Shown: positions 1-9,279 of the stretch, piece by piece
Layout: the number at the start of each line of letters is the position of its first letter
How positions within the stretch are numbered: the first letter of the stretch is position 1
From: Clostridiales bacterium
GTDB taxonomy: Bacteria > Bacillota > Clostridia > Saccharofermentanales > Saccharofermentanaceae
Length of the DNA: 64,000 nucleotides
NCBI GenBank assembly: GCA_017513085.1
Contig: JAFWDK010000029.1
Span: 1-64,000, forward strand
Direction: 5' to 3'
The notes under the pieces: generated by a model
The model's database searches: none
The model's input: only the letters and a program-made list of their open reading frames with translations
What the model was told of the DNA's origin: nothing
Translations under genes and position numbers: made by a program

Positions 1-1
1 G

Positions 2-1204
2 GTTACAGCAAACCTGGCAGTAGGCGAGAGTGTAACGATCGAGAATCTGCCTGAGAACACAACGTATGCAGTAAACGAGACTGCAGTAGCAGATTACGAT
101 GCAGTAGCAGAGCAGAGCGGAAAGATCGCTGACGGTCAGACGGCAGAAGTAACTGTTGCGAACAAGTACACGAAGCCGGCTCCGGATGTATACGGAAGCT
201 TGAAAGTCGTTAAAGTTCAGTCAGATGGCAGTGACGATTTCGATGCAAGTGTTAAGTTTGCTATTACGATCGATCTTGTAGTTCCTGCAGGAAAAGATCT
301 GAGTAAAGTTAATGTAATTAATGGTACTTTGAACGGAACAACGGTTACTGCTCAGCTTGGTAAGGATGAGAGTGTTACGATCAATGGCTTGCCGGAAGGA
401 ACCACTTATACGATCAGCGAGGCGGGCAAGGAATACTTTGCACCTGTAGCAGATCAGAATGGCTCTATCCTTGGAGATTCACAGGCGGTAGTTGCTTTGA
501 AGAATACCTATACAAAGCCGACCCCGGTAATTTCGGTAACTCCGAAGCCGACGGATGGACCGACACCTGTAGTTTCGATAACTCCGAAGCCGACAGATAC
601 ACCGACTCCGATTCCGACAGATACACCGACTCCGGTTCCGACAGATACACCGACTCCGGTTCCGACGGATACACCGACTCCGATTCCGACGGATACGCCG
701 ACTCCGGTACCGACAAAGACACCGACTCCGGTTCCGGTACCGACAAAGACACCAACTCCGGTTCCGGTACCGACAAAGACGCCGACTCCGGTACCGACAA
801 AGACGCCGACTCCGGTACCGACAAAGACGCCGACTCCGGTACCGACAAAGACACCAACTCCGGTTCCGACGGATACACCGACTCCGATTCCGACACCGAC
901 AGATACTCCGGTTCCGGTTCCGACGGATACACCGACTCCGGCTCCGACAGATACACCTGTACCGAGTCCGACGAACACACCGACACCGCCAACAGATGAG
1001 GACGTTTCCGGTGGTCACCGTACACCTTCGGGTACGCCGACGCCATCCTCTGATACTGACGGAGCAGGACGCCCGCCACGAGTCAAGACAGGTGATGCAC
1101 CGATCAACGGAAGAATCGGATTTGCAGTATTCCTGATCATTGCAGGATTGGCAATCGTTATTTTCAGAAAACGCATCCTCGCTAAGGTCGAAGAAGACAA
1201 GTAA
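2..1204 (+). CDS. cell-wall surface protein, 3' part (start outside window)
   Basis: The frame is open from base 2, so the gene begins before the window; a TTG at 200 is internal and not a start. Two tandem prealbumin-like (Cna-B/SpaA type) repeats are visible. The first is cut by the window edge (to about base 190) and the second covers about bases 190-520; they share the pattern ESVTI.(N/G)LPE.TTY and end in KYTKP/TYTKP. A long Pro-Thr stalk of TDTPTP/TKTPTP units follows, then VKTGD, a hydrophobic helix (about bases 1108-1167) and a basic tail (FRKR). This order is that of a sortase-anchored protein, with VKTGD in place of the usual LPxTG. Prealbumin-like repeats in this family form rigid stalks of adhesins or pili. 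The ligand is unknown and any N-terminal binding domain lies outside the window. Confidence 0.8.
   Translation, partial: VTANLAVGESVTIENLPENTTYAVNETAVADYDAVAEQSGKIADGQTAEVTVANKYTKPAPDVYGSLKVVKVQSDGSDDFDASVKFAITIDLVVPAGKDLSKVNVINGTLNGTTVTAQLGKDESVTINGLPEGTTYTISEAGKEYFAPVADQNGSILGDSQAVVALKNTYTKPTPVISVTPKPTDGPTPVVSITPKPTDTPTPIPTDTPTPVPTDTPTPVPTDTPTPIPTDTPTPVPTKTPTPVPVPTKTPTPVPVPTKTPTPVPTKTPTPVPTKTPTPVPTKTPTPVPTDTPTPIPTPTDTPVPVPTDTPTPAPTDTPVPSPTNTPTPPTDEDVSGGHRTPSGTPTPSSDTDGAGRPPRVKTGDAPINGRIGFAVFLIIAGLAIVIFRKRILAKVEEDK
586..990 (+). repeat. Pro-Thr-rich tandem repeat encoding the surface-protein stalk
   Basis: Degenerate 12-24-base units of the type ccgactccggttccgacaga repeat across the region. 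They encode TPTPVPTD or TPTPVPTK and stay in frame throughout. TD units flank a central block of TK units (about 715-860), so local duplication is likely. Such tracts are prone to length variation by slipped pairing. Confidence 0.85.
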
Positions 1205-1211
1205 AAATTTT

Positions 1212-1258
1212 GAGGCTATCCCAACCGCGAAAGCGGGGAAGGGTAGCCTCTTCTTTTT
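1212..1258. terminator. hairpin terminator between convergent genes
   Basis: A stem of gaggcta-ccc with one bulged base pairs with gggtagcctc, followed by ttcttttt. A run of A lies before it on the plus strand, so it can serve both the surface-protein gene and the convergent tmcAL gene. Confidence 0.75.
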
Positions 1259-1291
1259 GCGTCAATAGAGTGTGGAATCTTTGAAAACAGA

Positions 1292-2608
1292 TTACGAATG
1301 GCCTCGGTAAAGACGGTTTCTCTTATACTGGATCACTTCAAAATGATAATCTTCTTCCCATGTGTTTCTTGCTTGAAGTGTCCACCAATCATGGCTTAAG
1401 ATATCCAGTTCATTCATGCGGGCAAAGGCAGGATCCTTGGAGTAATGACGTGCATCGGAAGTGCGGGAAAGGATCGGAATATCGCAGTTAGAACGCATGG
1501 TTTTCAGCAATGTCCGCCCATGCTCGGAAAAACCGAGAAGCCGCATATACTTCGGCATGACAAGATTATGAAGATCGAGATCTTTCTGACCGATCAGCAG
1601 TGAAGTGAGAGCCCGGAGAATACGTGTGTATGAAAAGCATTTTGTGTGGACTTGCTCAAAGAATTGCTCTTCAATAGGAGTATTCTTTTGAAAGTGCATG
1701 GAAGCGATGCGACTCTTCAAATGAAGTGCAAGATTCTTTCCCATGTGGGCTGCTTCGGATAATGTTTCGACATCTGTAGCTCGAAGAATCGGCAACGCAC
1801 AGGAAATCAATTCACGTGCCCCTAAGGGACGACTACCCGAGTTCCAGGATGCAAGCAGCTCCGACAGCATCGGTGAGGGAACGAAGGAAGAAAGAGAACC
1901 CAAGGAAGAAAGCAAAAGTGCATGAGAAGAAGAATCATGGCTAAGGATTGCTTTGCGCAACGCCGTTGCAGAGGGGAAACGGTCGGTAGACAGCGTTTCC
2001 TCGTGATATCCGTCTTCCCGGTGAATAAGATGGGGTGTGATGGGGCTCCCGTATTTTTTTAATGAACGAAGATAGGCAATTGCCAGAATGTTGTTTGGCT
2101 CGCGAAGAATGGATGAAAAACGTTCTTGCTGTTCCGAATCGAGACGATCAGATAAGACAGAAAGAGAGGCTTTTTCCCAAGAGGCCGCGTAGGAGAGTCC
2201 TTCTTTAAGAAAACGGTCGAGGCTCTCGGAAAACTCCGGAACGGACTCGAAATCAGTCTCGGCAAGTAAGGTGAGGTCGGAAAGACTGCTGCACTCTGCA
2301 CCGAAATACAGATCCGTAACGATGCCGCTCGTGCACAGCATAGCTACGGCGCCATCGGCGAAACGGTCTGCCGACCCGGTAGCAAACGTGAAGGGCAATT
2401 CAAAAACGAGATCCGCACCGCATGACAAGGCAGCACATGTGCGTGAGGAGTAGTCTGCGATGGCCGGTTCTCCACGCTGTACAAAGTCACCGCTCATGAC
2501 AACAACGATAGGTGTGTCGTTTCCTAACTGTTCGCGGAGCTTGTGAAAAAGATGCAAGTGTCCTTCATGAAAAGGATTATATTCGGCTATGATTCCTGCA
2601 ACGCGCAT
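1292..2608 (-). CDS. tmcAL: tRNA(Met) cytidine acetate ligase
   Basis: This 438-residue protein matches the TmcAL family (formerly DUF795, YlbM), which uses ATP and acetate to make N4-acetylcytidine at the wobble base of elongator tRNA-Met. The N-terminus IIAEYNPFHEGHLHL contains the nucleotidyltransferase HxGH signature (residues 14-17), followed by MSGDFVQRGEPAIADY (about 39-54), a family hallmark. Length is close to the usual 400-430. The ATG at 2608 has a GGAGGG site six bases upstream. It stands alone, divergent from the next gene and convergent with the surface protein. Cytoplasmic. Assignment is confident from these motifs. Confidence 0.9.
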   Translation of the reverse strand: MRVAGIIAEYNPFHEGHLHLFHKLREQLGNDTPIVVVMSGDFVQRGEPAIADYSSRTCAALSCGADLVFELPFTFATGSADRFADGAVAMLCTSGIVTDLYFGAECSSLSDLTLLAETDFESVPEFSESLDRFLKEGLSYAASWEKASLSVLSDRLDSEQQERFSSILREPNNILAIAYLRSLKKYGSPITPHLIHREDGYHEETLSTDRFPSATALRKAILSHDSSSHALLLSSLGSLSSFVPSPMLSELLASWNSGSRPLGARELISCALPILRATDVETLSEAAHMGKNLALHLKSRIASMHFQKNTPIEEQFFEQVHTKCFSYTRILRALTSLLIGQKDLDLHNLVMPKYMRLLGFSEHGRTLLKTMRSNCDIPILSRTSDARHYSKDPAFARMNELDILSHDWWTLQARNTWEEDYHFEVIQYKRNRLYRGHS

Positions 2609-2679
2609 TCTTTCCCTCCAAAGTAATGGTACAATAACTATAACTTATTTCGTATGGTTCGAAAAGGAGAAATTCGGAT

Positions 2680-4062
2680 ATGGCTTCTCTTAAAGAAGTA
2701 AAGCAGACAGGAAGACGGATCTGGTGGATAGCGGGCATTGCGATTGCCGCTGTAGCGCTGATCATAGGAGTATGCATTTTCATATTTAAAAGCGGATTCT
2801 TCTATAAAAAAGTCGATACCGGCGCGGTTTCTTTTACAATGACGGACCAAATGAACGAGGTCGTAAATGAGAGTGAAATGCAAAAAGGATATCTGCACAC
2901 CAAGCTTTTGGCGGTTCTTCAGGAGAACCGGGGCATAGCTCCGTGGATCCTGGACTGGGTCGTGATCCCCGGTACGACACGGAGTGTTCCCGGTTTTCAA
3001 TCCGGATATGTAGACACGATTGACCAGATCCTTCTTTTGGAGACTTATATCCAGGACGGCAAAAAGAGCAGCGCAGAAAAGTTAATGAAGGCGATCGATG
3101 CACAATTGGCAGATGAAAAAGGATATCTGACGGCGTATGCCAAGGTATCGGAACTTGGCCTGGACAACGGTTCAGAGGGAAACACTTACGAGGGAAATGA
3201 CATATACGAAGACCGGTCTTTTCTTCTTATGGAAAAAGCACCTGCGTCGCTTCAGGCTTCGTCTTTATATCTTCGCGTTCTGATGGATTTTTACGACAAG
3301 TGGGGTAGTGAAAAACTTCTCGAAAAGATAGAATCGCTGGCGGAACTTCTTGCCAAGAGCGAGGGTATGCCTGCTTACCGTGCGGAAAACCGCGAGGCAA
3401 GGGCTACACCGATTCCGGTCAGTGAGATACTGGCTGTCACGCCGACGCCAACGCCGACGCCGGATCCGGAAAAACAAGAAGAGAGAAAACTTGTTTTTCA
3501 GGAAGGCCTGGAGCTTCCCGGATTGGATCTGCTTGCCATGAAGCGGGCATCGGCGATCGATCCGAAATATGAGAAAACATACGAGGAATGGCTGAAGTTG
3601 GTCAAGAACGGAAAAGTTTCCGATGTGCTGCCGCTTTTTGCATGGATGTATGTCGGAGACGGAAACTACACATTCTATGCCGGTGGCGATGCGGATGTGG
3701 AACTGGTTCCTTCACTTTATGTCATATTGCATCTGGCCGAGGTAGGGGAGTTGGATCCCGATTCATATTCCTGGGTGCAGATGCAAGTTCTCAATACAGG
3801 TTTTCTCTATACAAAATACAACATGTTTTCCGGAGCGGCCACAAGTGAAGTGGAAGCTTATGAGGCCTATCCACTGGTTTTGGAATTAGCAGTGATCAAG
3901 AACGACGAAGCGCTTTTTAAGGCGGCATATAATGCCATGATGAGACAGTATGCAACACTCAGCTCCAGCCAGATCCTTCATACTCTATATAGGGATGTGG
4001 AAAATTCCAGGATCGAGCTCCGTGCCCGGGAAAACCTGCTTGCCGAAATCTTTCTGAGATAA
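2680..4062 (+). CDS. membrane-anchored protein of unknown function
   Basis: I do not recognise a named family. The 460-residue protein has one N-terminal membrane helix (about residues 14-33, WWIAGIAIAAVALIIGV) and a large, probably extracellular remainder that is mostly helical. A short TPTPTPTPDPE linker (about 254-263) splits it into two halves. The second half (SDVLPLFAWMYVGDG..., AYEAYPLVLELAVIKND) faintly recalls alpha/alpha-barrel carbohydrate-active proteins, but no catalytic residues can be assigned. AAGGAG precedes the ATG. The next gene starts 10 bases downstream, so the two are probably cotranscribed. Confidence 0.75.
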   Translation: MASLKEVKQTGRRIWWIAGIAIAAVALIIGVCIFIFKSGFFYKKVDTGAVSFTMTDQMNEVVNESEMQKGYLHTKLLAVLQENRGIAPWILDWVVIPGTTRSVPGFQSGYVDTIDQILLLETYIQDGKKSSAEKLMKAIDAQLADEKGYLTAYAKVSELGLDNGSEGNTYEGNDIYEDRSFLLMEKAPASLQASSLYLRVLMDFYDKWGSEKLLEKIESLAELLAKSEGMPAYRAENREARATPIPVSEILAVTPTPTPTPDPEKQEERKLVFQEGLELPGLDLLAMKRASAIDPKYEKTYEEWLKLVKNGKVSDVLPLFAWMYVGDGNYTFYAGGDADVELVPSLYVILHLAEVGELDPDSYSWVQMQVLNTGFLYTKYNMFSGAATSEVEAYEAYPLVLELAVIKNDEALFKAAYNAMMRQYATLSSSQILHTLYRDVENSRIELRARENLLAEIFLR

Positions 4063-4072
4063 GGAGAAAAGA

Positions 4073-4861
4073 ATGTCTTTTGTTCTGTTGCTTGCTTTTT
4101 TGTTTTCTGTGGGAAGTATGCTGGGATGGGTGCTGGAACTCTTTTACCGGAGATTTATCTCCCAGCGTAGATGGGTCAACCCGGGATTTCTTTCCGGACC
4201 ATGTCTTCCTATCTACGGATGTGGGCTTGTCGTTCTCTATCTGATCGCATCTTTGGAAGAACGGATCGGAATTGCTGACCCGACTCTACGAAAGATAGTG
4301 CTTTTTGTGATCATGTCGGTATGCATGACAGTGATCGAATTTGTGGCCGGCTGGATCAGTGTGCACTATTTCCGTGTCCGGCTTTGGGATTATTCGAATA
4401 ATTGGGGAAATATTTGCGGATTGATCTGCCCGCTTTACTCGTTCTTCTGGACGATCCTTGGCGCTTTTTACTATTTCCTGATCCATCCGCACATCCTTCG
4501 TGCATTGGAATGGCTGTCCAACAATCTGGCATTTTCTTTCTTCGTGGGATTCTTCTATGGAATCTTTGTCCTCGATTTCGCGCATCAGACTAAGCTGGTT
4601 ATGGCGATTAAGAAGTTTGCCCGTCAGAAACAGATCGTTATGCATTACGAGGAGATCAAGGAGCGTATCGGTCAATACAAAGAGAGCCGCCTGATCAGAG
4701 CCGGTTTTATCTTCCGTATGTGGATGGACCAGCCGCTTGCCCGTTTCTTGAAAGAAACCTATGAAACGACAAAAGAAATCGTTTCGGATTTTACTGACGG
4801 GATCCGAGAGGATATCTATACGGGAATCGGAAAAACAAAGAGCGGAAACAGTAAAAAGTAG
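4073..4861 (+). CDS. CmpB-type multi-spanning membrane protein (putative ABC-transporter type IV)
   Basis: The N-terminal signature GWVLELFYRRF...WVNPGFLSGPCLPIYG is typical of the CmpB family (PF06541), named as putative ABC transporter type IV but with no proven transport function. The 262 residues contain about five or six membrane segments up to residue 165, then a charged cytoplasmic helical tail (EEIKERIGQYKESR). No ATPase gene is adjacent. It follows the membrane-anchored protein by 10 bases with a TAAGGAG ribosome site, so it is probably in the same operon. Confidence 0.8.
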   Translation: MSFVLLLAFLFSVGSMLGWVLELFYRRFISQRRWVNPGFLSGPCLPIYGCGLVVLYLIASLEERIGIADPTLRKIVLFVIMSVCMTVIEFVAGWISVHYFRVRLWDYSNNWGNICGLICPLYSFFWTILGAFYYFLIHPHILRALEWLSNNLAFSFFVGFFYGIFVLDFAHQTKLVMAIKKFARQKQIVMHYEEIKERIGQYKESRLIRAGFIFRMWMDQPLARFLKETYETTKEIVSDFTDGIREDIYTGIGKTKSGNSKK

Positions 4862-4930
4862 GACTTTACATGGCTCTTCGGGGAATGGAGAGTTTCCGGA
4901 GGGAGACTTGAAAATTGCTTCTTCCCGTCC

Positions 4931-4959
4931 TAGAAATGGGACTCTATATAGAGTATAAT
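4931..4959 (+). promoter_or_regulatory. probable sigma-A promoter of pcrA
   Basis: tagaaa (4931-4936), 17 bases, then a perfect TATAAT (4954-4959), 30 bases before the pcrA start at 4990. The -35 box is weak. The position rules out upstream in-frame starts, which would lie inside the promoter. Confidence 0.6.
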
Positions 4960-4989
4960 GACACTCTAAAAGAACTTATGGAGGCGGAC

Positions 4990-7350
4990 ATGGAAGATCT
5001 ACTTGAAAGCTTGAACCCTGAACAGAGAGAGGCGGTTCTGCATGATGAAGGCCCTCTTTTGATCCTTGCCGGAGCGGGTTCGGGGAAAACCCGGGTAATC
5101 ACATATCGTATTGCATATCTGATCCAGGTGAGGGGAATCTATCCGTCGAATATTCTGGCGATTACGTTTACAAACAAGGCCGCGAATGAGATGAGAGAAC
5201 GTATCAATGCCTTGATCGGGGATGTTTCCCGAAATATGTGGGTCGGAACATTTCACTCCATGTTTGCGCGCATTTTGAGAAGACATGCGGAACTCCTTGG
5301 ATATACAGAGACATTTGCCATCCTGGATACAGATGATCAGTCAAAGGTGATCAAAGAGTGTATCAAGGAGATGGAACTGAACGAGAAGCTTTTTGCGCCG
5401 AGAGCGGTGCAGAGCGTCATCAGTAAAGCGAAGAACGATATGAAGTCGCCGGAAGCTTTTGAAAGAGAGTGTGGCGGAGACTTCCGGAAGCAGAAGATCG
5501 CCAAGATATATCAGAAATATAACGATAAACTGGTCAGTAACAATGCAATGGATTTCGATGATATCCTGTTCTACTCCGTAAAACTGTTTTCCGAACATCC
5601 GGATATACTTACGGTCTATCAGGATAAGTTCCGTTATATTCTTGTTGATGAGTATCAGGATACGAACCATTGCCAGTATACGTTGGTGCAGCTCCTGGCG
5701 AAGCGTTACAGAAATCTTTGCGTGGTCGGAGACGATGACCAGTCGATCTATTCGTTTCGTGGAGCGGATCTTCGGAATATTCTGGATTTTGAGAAAGATT
5801 TTAAGGAAGCTAAAGTTATTAAACTTGAACAGAATTACCGCTCAACGTCTACGATCCTGGATGCAGCCAATAGTGTAATTGCACATAATAAGCACAGAAA
5901 GAGCAAAGCCTTGCGCACGGATAGCGAGCCGGGAGATAAGATCACTTATCTGTGGGCGGATCATCACGGTGCGGAAGCCTATTATTGCGCAGAGTCTATT
6001 TACCGTGATGCGGAATCCGGCAAGATCCCATACAAGGAAGTTGCGATCCTTTATCGTATGAATGCACTTTCACGTACGATCGAGTCTGCTCTTCGGGAAC
6101 GGGGAATTCCATACCGCGTATACGGCGGCATGCGATTCTATGACAGAAAAGAAATCAAGGACGTACTGGCTTACCTTCGGTTGATTTATTCCGATAACGA
6201 TAACTATGCTTTTGAGCGTATCATTAACGTTCCGAAAAGAGGAATCGGCGATACAACGGTGGCAAGGATCCTGGCTATTTCAGAGAGCGAAAATCTAACG
6301 GCTTTGGATGTCTGCCGGAATGCGTCATTGTATCCGGATCTGTCCAGAGCAGCCGGTAAGCTGGGTGACTTCTGTGAGCTGATCGATGAGATGCGCGGCG
6401 TGCTGAAGAAAAATGAAGCTTCGTTTTCGGAATTCATCGAATATGTGCAGGATCGTTCGGGAATGGTAAATGAGATCATTCAGCAGCAAGAGAAAAAAGG
6501 TGAAATGGTCGACCGTGTGGAGAACCTGAAGGAATTGCTTTCTGAAGCAGTTGAATTTGAAGCGCGCCGCAGACGCGAGCTTCAATTAAGTGAAGCGCAG
6601 GAGAAACAGGAAGAGCAGAAGACCGATCCGTTTATGGACAGTGAACCGACTTTTGAAGCGAACCTGACCGGTATCCTCGGGGCATATCTTCAGAATGCGG
6701 CGCTCTATTCGGAAGGCGACAATGCGGATGACAGTGAAGATTTTGTCCGCCTTATGTCTATCCACAGTGCGAAAGGTCTGGAGTTTGAAGCGGTATATCT
6801 GGTCGGCGCGGATGACACGATCTTCCCGAGTTCCCGTTCAACTGAAGAGGATGACCTGGAAGAAGAACGTCGTCTTATGTATGTAGCAATTACCCGGGCA
6901 AAAAAGAAATTAACGATCATTGCTGCCCGAAGCAGAATGCTTTTTGGACAGACACAAAACCTGATGCCGTCACGTTTTATCAAGGAGATCGATCCTTCCT
7001 ACCTGCGATGCATTGCGAGCAAGCGGCAGGTACATCCACAGGAAGCAGTAAATCCCCGATACGCCAAGGGAGCTTATGAGGGCGGTTCGCCATTCGATGC
7101 GGCTTACCCGGCTAAGCCGAAGGAAAAACCATATATTCCGCAATACAAAGTGAGTGCACCCGCGCCGGCTTCCAATTCGGACTTCACGGCGGATACTATA
7201 GCTAAAGGTATGCAGGTGATGCACCCGAGATTCGGACAGGGCGTGGTGGTCTCCTGTGAGAAGGTGGCCGGTGATGCGTTGGTATGCGTGGATTTTGACG
7301 GATTGAAGAAGAATATGCTTTTGAACAAGTCCGGTCTCAAGAGAGGCTGA
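4990..7350 (+). CDS. pcrA: ATP-dependent DNA helicase, UvrD/PcrA family
   Basis: A superfamily 1A 3'-5' DNA helicase acting in nucleotide-excision repair, replication restart and removal of RecA filaments. Motifs in order: GAGSGKT Walker A (residues 28-34), ITFTNKAANEM (Ia), DEYQDTN Walker B (II), SIYSFRGA (III), QNYRST (IV), SIHSAKGLEFEAVYL (V) and MYVAITRAKK (VI). The C-terminal GMQVMHPRFGQGVV segment is the Tudor-like module that binds RNA polymerase in Bacillus PcrA. The start at 4990 is chosen because ggaggc sits just before it; the frame is open back to 4915 but that stretch holds the promoter. About 786 residues, somewhat longer than Bacillus PcrA. Confidence 0.93.
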   Translation: MEDLLESLNPEQREAVLHDEGPLLILAGAGSGKTRVITYRIAYLIQVRGIYPSNILAITFTNKAANEMRERINALIGDVSRNMWVGTFHSMFARILRRHAELLGYTETFAILDTDDQSKVIKECIKEMELNEKLFAPRAVQSVISKAKNDMKSPEAFERECGGDFRKQKIAKIYQKYNDKLVSNNAMDFDDILFYSVKLFSEHPDILTVYQDKFRYILVDEYQDTNHCQYTLVQLLAKRYRNLCVVGDDDQSIYSFRGADLRNILDFEKDFKEAKVIKLEQNYRSTSTILDAANSVIAHNKHRKSKALRTDSEPGDKITYLWADHHGAEAYYCAESIYRDAESGKIPYKEVAILYRMNALSRTIESALRERGIPYRVYGGMRFYDRKEIKDVLAYLRLIYSDNDNYAFERIINVPKRGIGDTTVARILAISESENLTALDVCRNASLYPDLSRAAGKLGDFCELIDEMRGVLKKNEASFSEFIEYVQDRSGMVNEIIQQQEKKGEMVDRVENLKELLSEAVEFEARRRRELQLSEAQEKQEEQKTDPFMDSEPTFEANLTGILGAYLQNAALYSEGDNADDSEDFVRLMSIHSAKGLEFEAVYLVGADDTIFPSSRSTEEDDLEEERRLMYVAITRAKKKLTIIAARSRMLFGQTQNLMPSRFIKEIDPSYLRCIASKRQVHPQEAVNPRYAKGAYEGGSPFDAAYPAKPKEKPYIPQYKVSAPAPASNSDFTADTIAKGMQVMHPRFGQGVVVSCEKVAGDALVCVDFDGLKKNMLLNKSGLKRG

Positions 7351-7358
7351 TCTGTTCG

Positions 7359-7367
7359 TGTTATACT
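7359..7367 (+). promoter_or_regulatory. extended -10 promoter element before dgt
   Basis: TG-t-TATACT, an extended -10 box 24 bases before the dgt start, with no clear -35. It allows dgt to be transcribed separately from pcrA. Confidence 0.45.
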
Positions 7368-7390
7368 ATTGAGAGAAGGAGGCGAGAAGA

Positions 7391-8617
7391 ATGGATCAAG
7401 AACAGTCATTGTTTGAACAGTTTCCTGCTGCTTTTCCAGATGATTTCGGACGAAGAGAAAGTGTGGATAATCCCAGAGACCGTCAGATGCTGACGATCCT
7501 TCGCGACGAGAGAGAGAAGGGGCTTTCCCCCTATGCTTTTCACACCAAAAACAGTCGCGGCCGTCTCGTTGACGAGGAACCTTGTCTGGTACGCTCACCA
7601 TTTGAGCGGGATATCGGAAGAGTTATCTTTTCGCAAGCCTTCAGAAGACTCCGTCATAAGACGCAGGTGTTTTTTAATGCGAAGAACGACCATATCTGCT
7701 CGCGCATTGAACATGTTATCTATGTGAATTATATTGCCACTACGATTGCCAAAGCACTGAATCTGAACCTTGACCTGGTGGAGGCGATTGCTTTGGGTCA
7801 TGATCTGGGTCATGCTCCGTTCGGACATTCCGGGGAGAAAGTGCTGGATAAGTGCGCCAAGAAATATGATCCGAACCTGTCATTCCGACATGAGTATCAG
7901 AGCCTTCGTGTTGTAGATATCCTTGAAGAGCGTCCGGCAGGAAAGCCCGGAGGAATCAACCTTTCGTTTGAAGTTCGCGATGGTATCGTCTCCCATTGTG
8001 GAGAAACCTATAGTGAATATATTTTGTCTCCTTATAGGGATAAGCCGACGGAACTTCTGCTTGATCAGGAGAAGGCGCTTTCTGTTATGCCGGCTACTTT
8101 GGAAGGCTGCGTGGTACGCATTTCAGATAAGATCGCGTACATCGGAAGAGATATTGAGGATGCCTGCCTGGCGGGTATTATGGAATTTGAGGATATACCG
8201 CCGGCTATTACTTCGCGCCTGGGCAAGAATAATTCCCAGATCATCAATACATTGGTTGGAGATCTGATCCATAACAGTTTGGATAAAGATGAGATCCGTC
8301 TTTCGGATGAAGCAGGGCAGGCGATGCGCGAACTTCTGGAAGAAAATGTGGCCAGGATCTATCGGTCTGAGAAAATCAACCGTTATGAGGCGACGGTGAA
8401 GAATTCGATCGAAGGTCTTTTCGAAGCTTTGATGGCGGCCATGAAAGATAAAGAGAAGGCGCTGGCTTCCGGTAATTCCGTTTTCGAAGGAATGGCGAAG
8501 TATGCGAAGAATTACCCGCTTCAGGATGCCGGAGACACACAGATGGTCATTGACTATATTGCAGGAATGACGGATTCATTTGCCACGTCCTGCTATGAGA
8601 AGATCTACTGGGTCTGA
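7391..8617 (+). CDS. dgt: deoxyguanosinetriphosphate triphosphohydrolase-like protein
   Basis: An HD-superfamily dNTPase that cleaves dNTPs to deoxynucleoside and triphosphate. The metal site is visible as RIEHVIYV (His near 108) and ALGHDLGHAPFGHSGE (HD at 137-138), with RRLRHKTQVF upstream, typical of Dgt. At 408 residues it fits the shorter group of dGTPase-like proteins rather than the roughly 500-residue E. coli enzyme. The ATG has AAGGAGG ahead of it. A second HD phosphatase acting on nucleotides follows after 40 bases. Substrate preference cannot be read from the sequence. Confidence 0.88.
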   Translation: MDQEQSLFEQFPAAFPDDFGRRESVDNPRDRQMLTILRDEREKGLSPYAFHTKNSRGRLVDEEPCLVRSPFERDIGRVIFSQAFRRLRHKTQVFFNAKNDHICSRIEHVIYVNYIATTIAKALNLNLDLVEAIALGHDLGHAPFGHSGEKVLDKCAKKYDPNLSFRHEYQSLRVVDILEERPAGKPGGINLSFEVRDGIVSHCGETYSEYILSPYRDKPTELLLDQEKALSVMPATLEGCVVRISDKIAYIGRDIEDACLAGIMEFEDIPPAITSRLGKNNSQIINTLVGDLIHNSLDKDEIRLSDEAGQAMRELLEENVARIYRSEKINRYEATVKNSIEGLFEALMAAMKDKEKALASGNSVFEGMAKYAKNYPLQDAGDTQMVIDYIAGMTDSFATSCYEKIYWV

Positions 8618-8657
8618 GTGATCGGTAAAGACAGGAAAGAAGAAGGAAGAAGAAAAT

Positions 8658-9260
8658 ATGGAAGATCAGTACAATTTCTATGCCATGCTGGATCGTATGC
8701 AGTATATCCAGCGGTGGGGGTTGATGCGGAATACAAGAACAGAGAATCTGAAAGAACACAGTTTTGATGTGGCAGTCATCGCACATTCTTTGGCGTTGAT
8801 CCATAATGAGATCTTGAAGAAGCCGTCTATAGATCCGTTCTTAACGATGGCGGAGGCTTTGTATCACGATATCACGGAGATCATCACGGGAGATATGCCG
8901 ACTCCGATCAAGTATAAAAACGATGAATTGAAGACGGCGTATAAGGCTGTGGAAGCACAGGCGGCCGAGAATATGATGGGACTTCTTCCCGAACCGCTTC
9001 AGGGAAGTTACAGAGATCTGTTGCTTCCGGATCTTTCCTCAGAAGAAAGAAAACAGGTCCATCGGCTTGTAAAAGCGGCGGATCGATTGAGCGCGTATCT
9101 GAAGTGTCTGATGGAAGATAAAGCCGGCAATGACGAATTCCGTTCCGCCAGAGAGAGCATCGAAAACTCGATACATAAACTCGAGTGTGAAGAAGCCGAG
9201 TATTATATGCAACATTTTGTTCCTGCTTATGGCATGACTTTAGATGAGATCAGCAAATGA
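8658..9260 (+). CDS. HD-domain 5'-deoxynucleotidase, YfbR-like
   Basis: A 200-residue protein of the YfbR/HDDC2 family, which dephosphorylates deoxyribonucleoside 5'-monophosphates. The opening FYAMLDRMQYIQRWGLMRN and the metal motifs EHSFDVAVIAHSLAL and ALYHDITEIITGDMPTPIKY are family signatures. Length matches E. coli YfbR (199). It directly follows dgt, and the next gene starts 19 bases later. The product is cytoplasmic and probably acts in dNTP-pool control. Confidence 0.85.
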   Translation: MEDQYNFYAMLDRMQYIQRWGLMRNTRTENLKEHSFDVAVIAHSLALIHNEILKKPSIDPFLTMAEALYHDITEIITGDMPTPIKYKNDELKTAYKAVEAQAAENMMGLLPEPLQGSYRDLLLPDLSSEERKQVHRLVKAADRLSAYLKCLMEDKAGNDEFRSARESIENSIHKLECEEAEYYMQHFVPAYGMTLDEISK

Positions 9261-9279
9261 GAAACATAGAGGAACATAA

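Noticed and set aside
586..990. Possible CRISPR-like repeat array
   Set aside because: Repeats have no unique spacers of constant length and encode TPTP units in the reading frame of the surface protein.
465..1079. Ser/Glu- or Gly/Val-rich frames antisense to the Pro-Thr repeat
   Set aside because: Any frame across a short in-frame repeat is open; these are shadows of the surface-protein stalk.
4915..4989. N-terminal extension of pcrA from an upstream TTG
   Set aside because: That stretch holds the TATAAT promoter and the extension has no counterpart in PcrA proteins.
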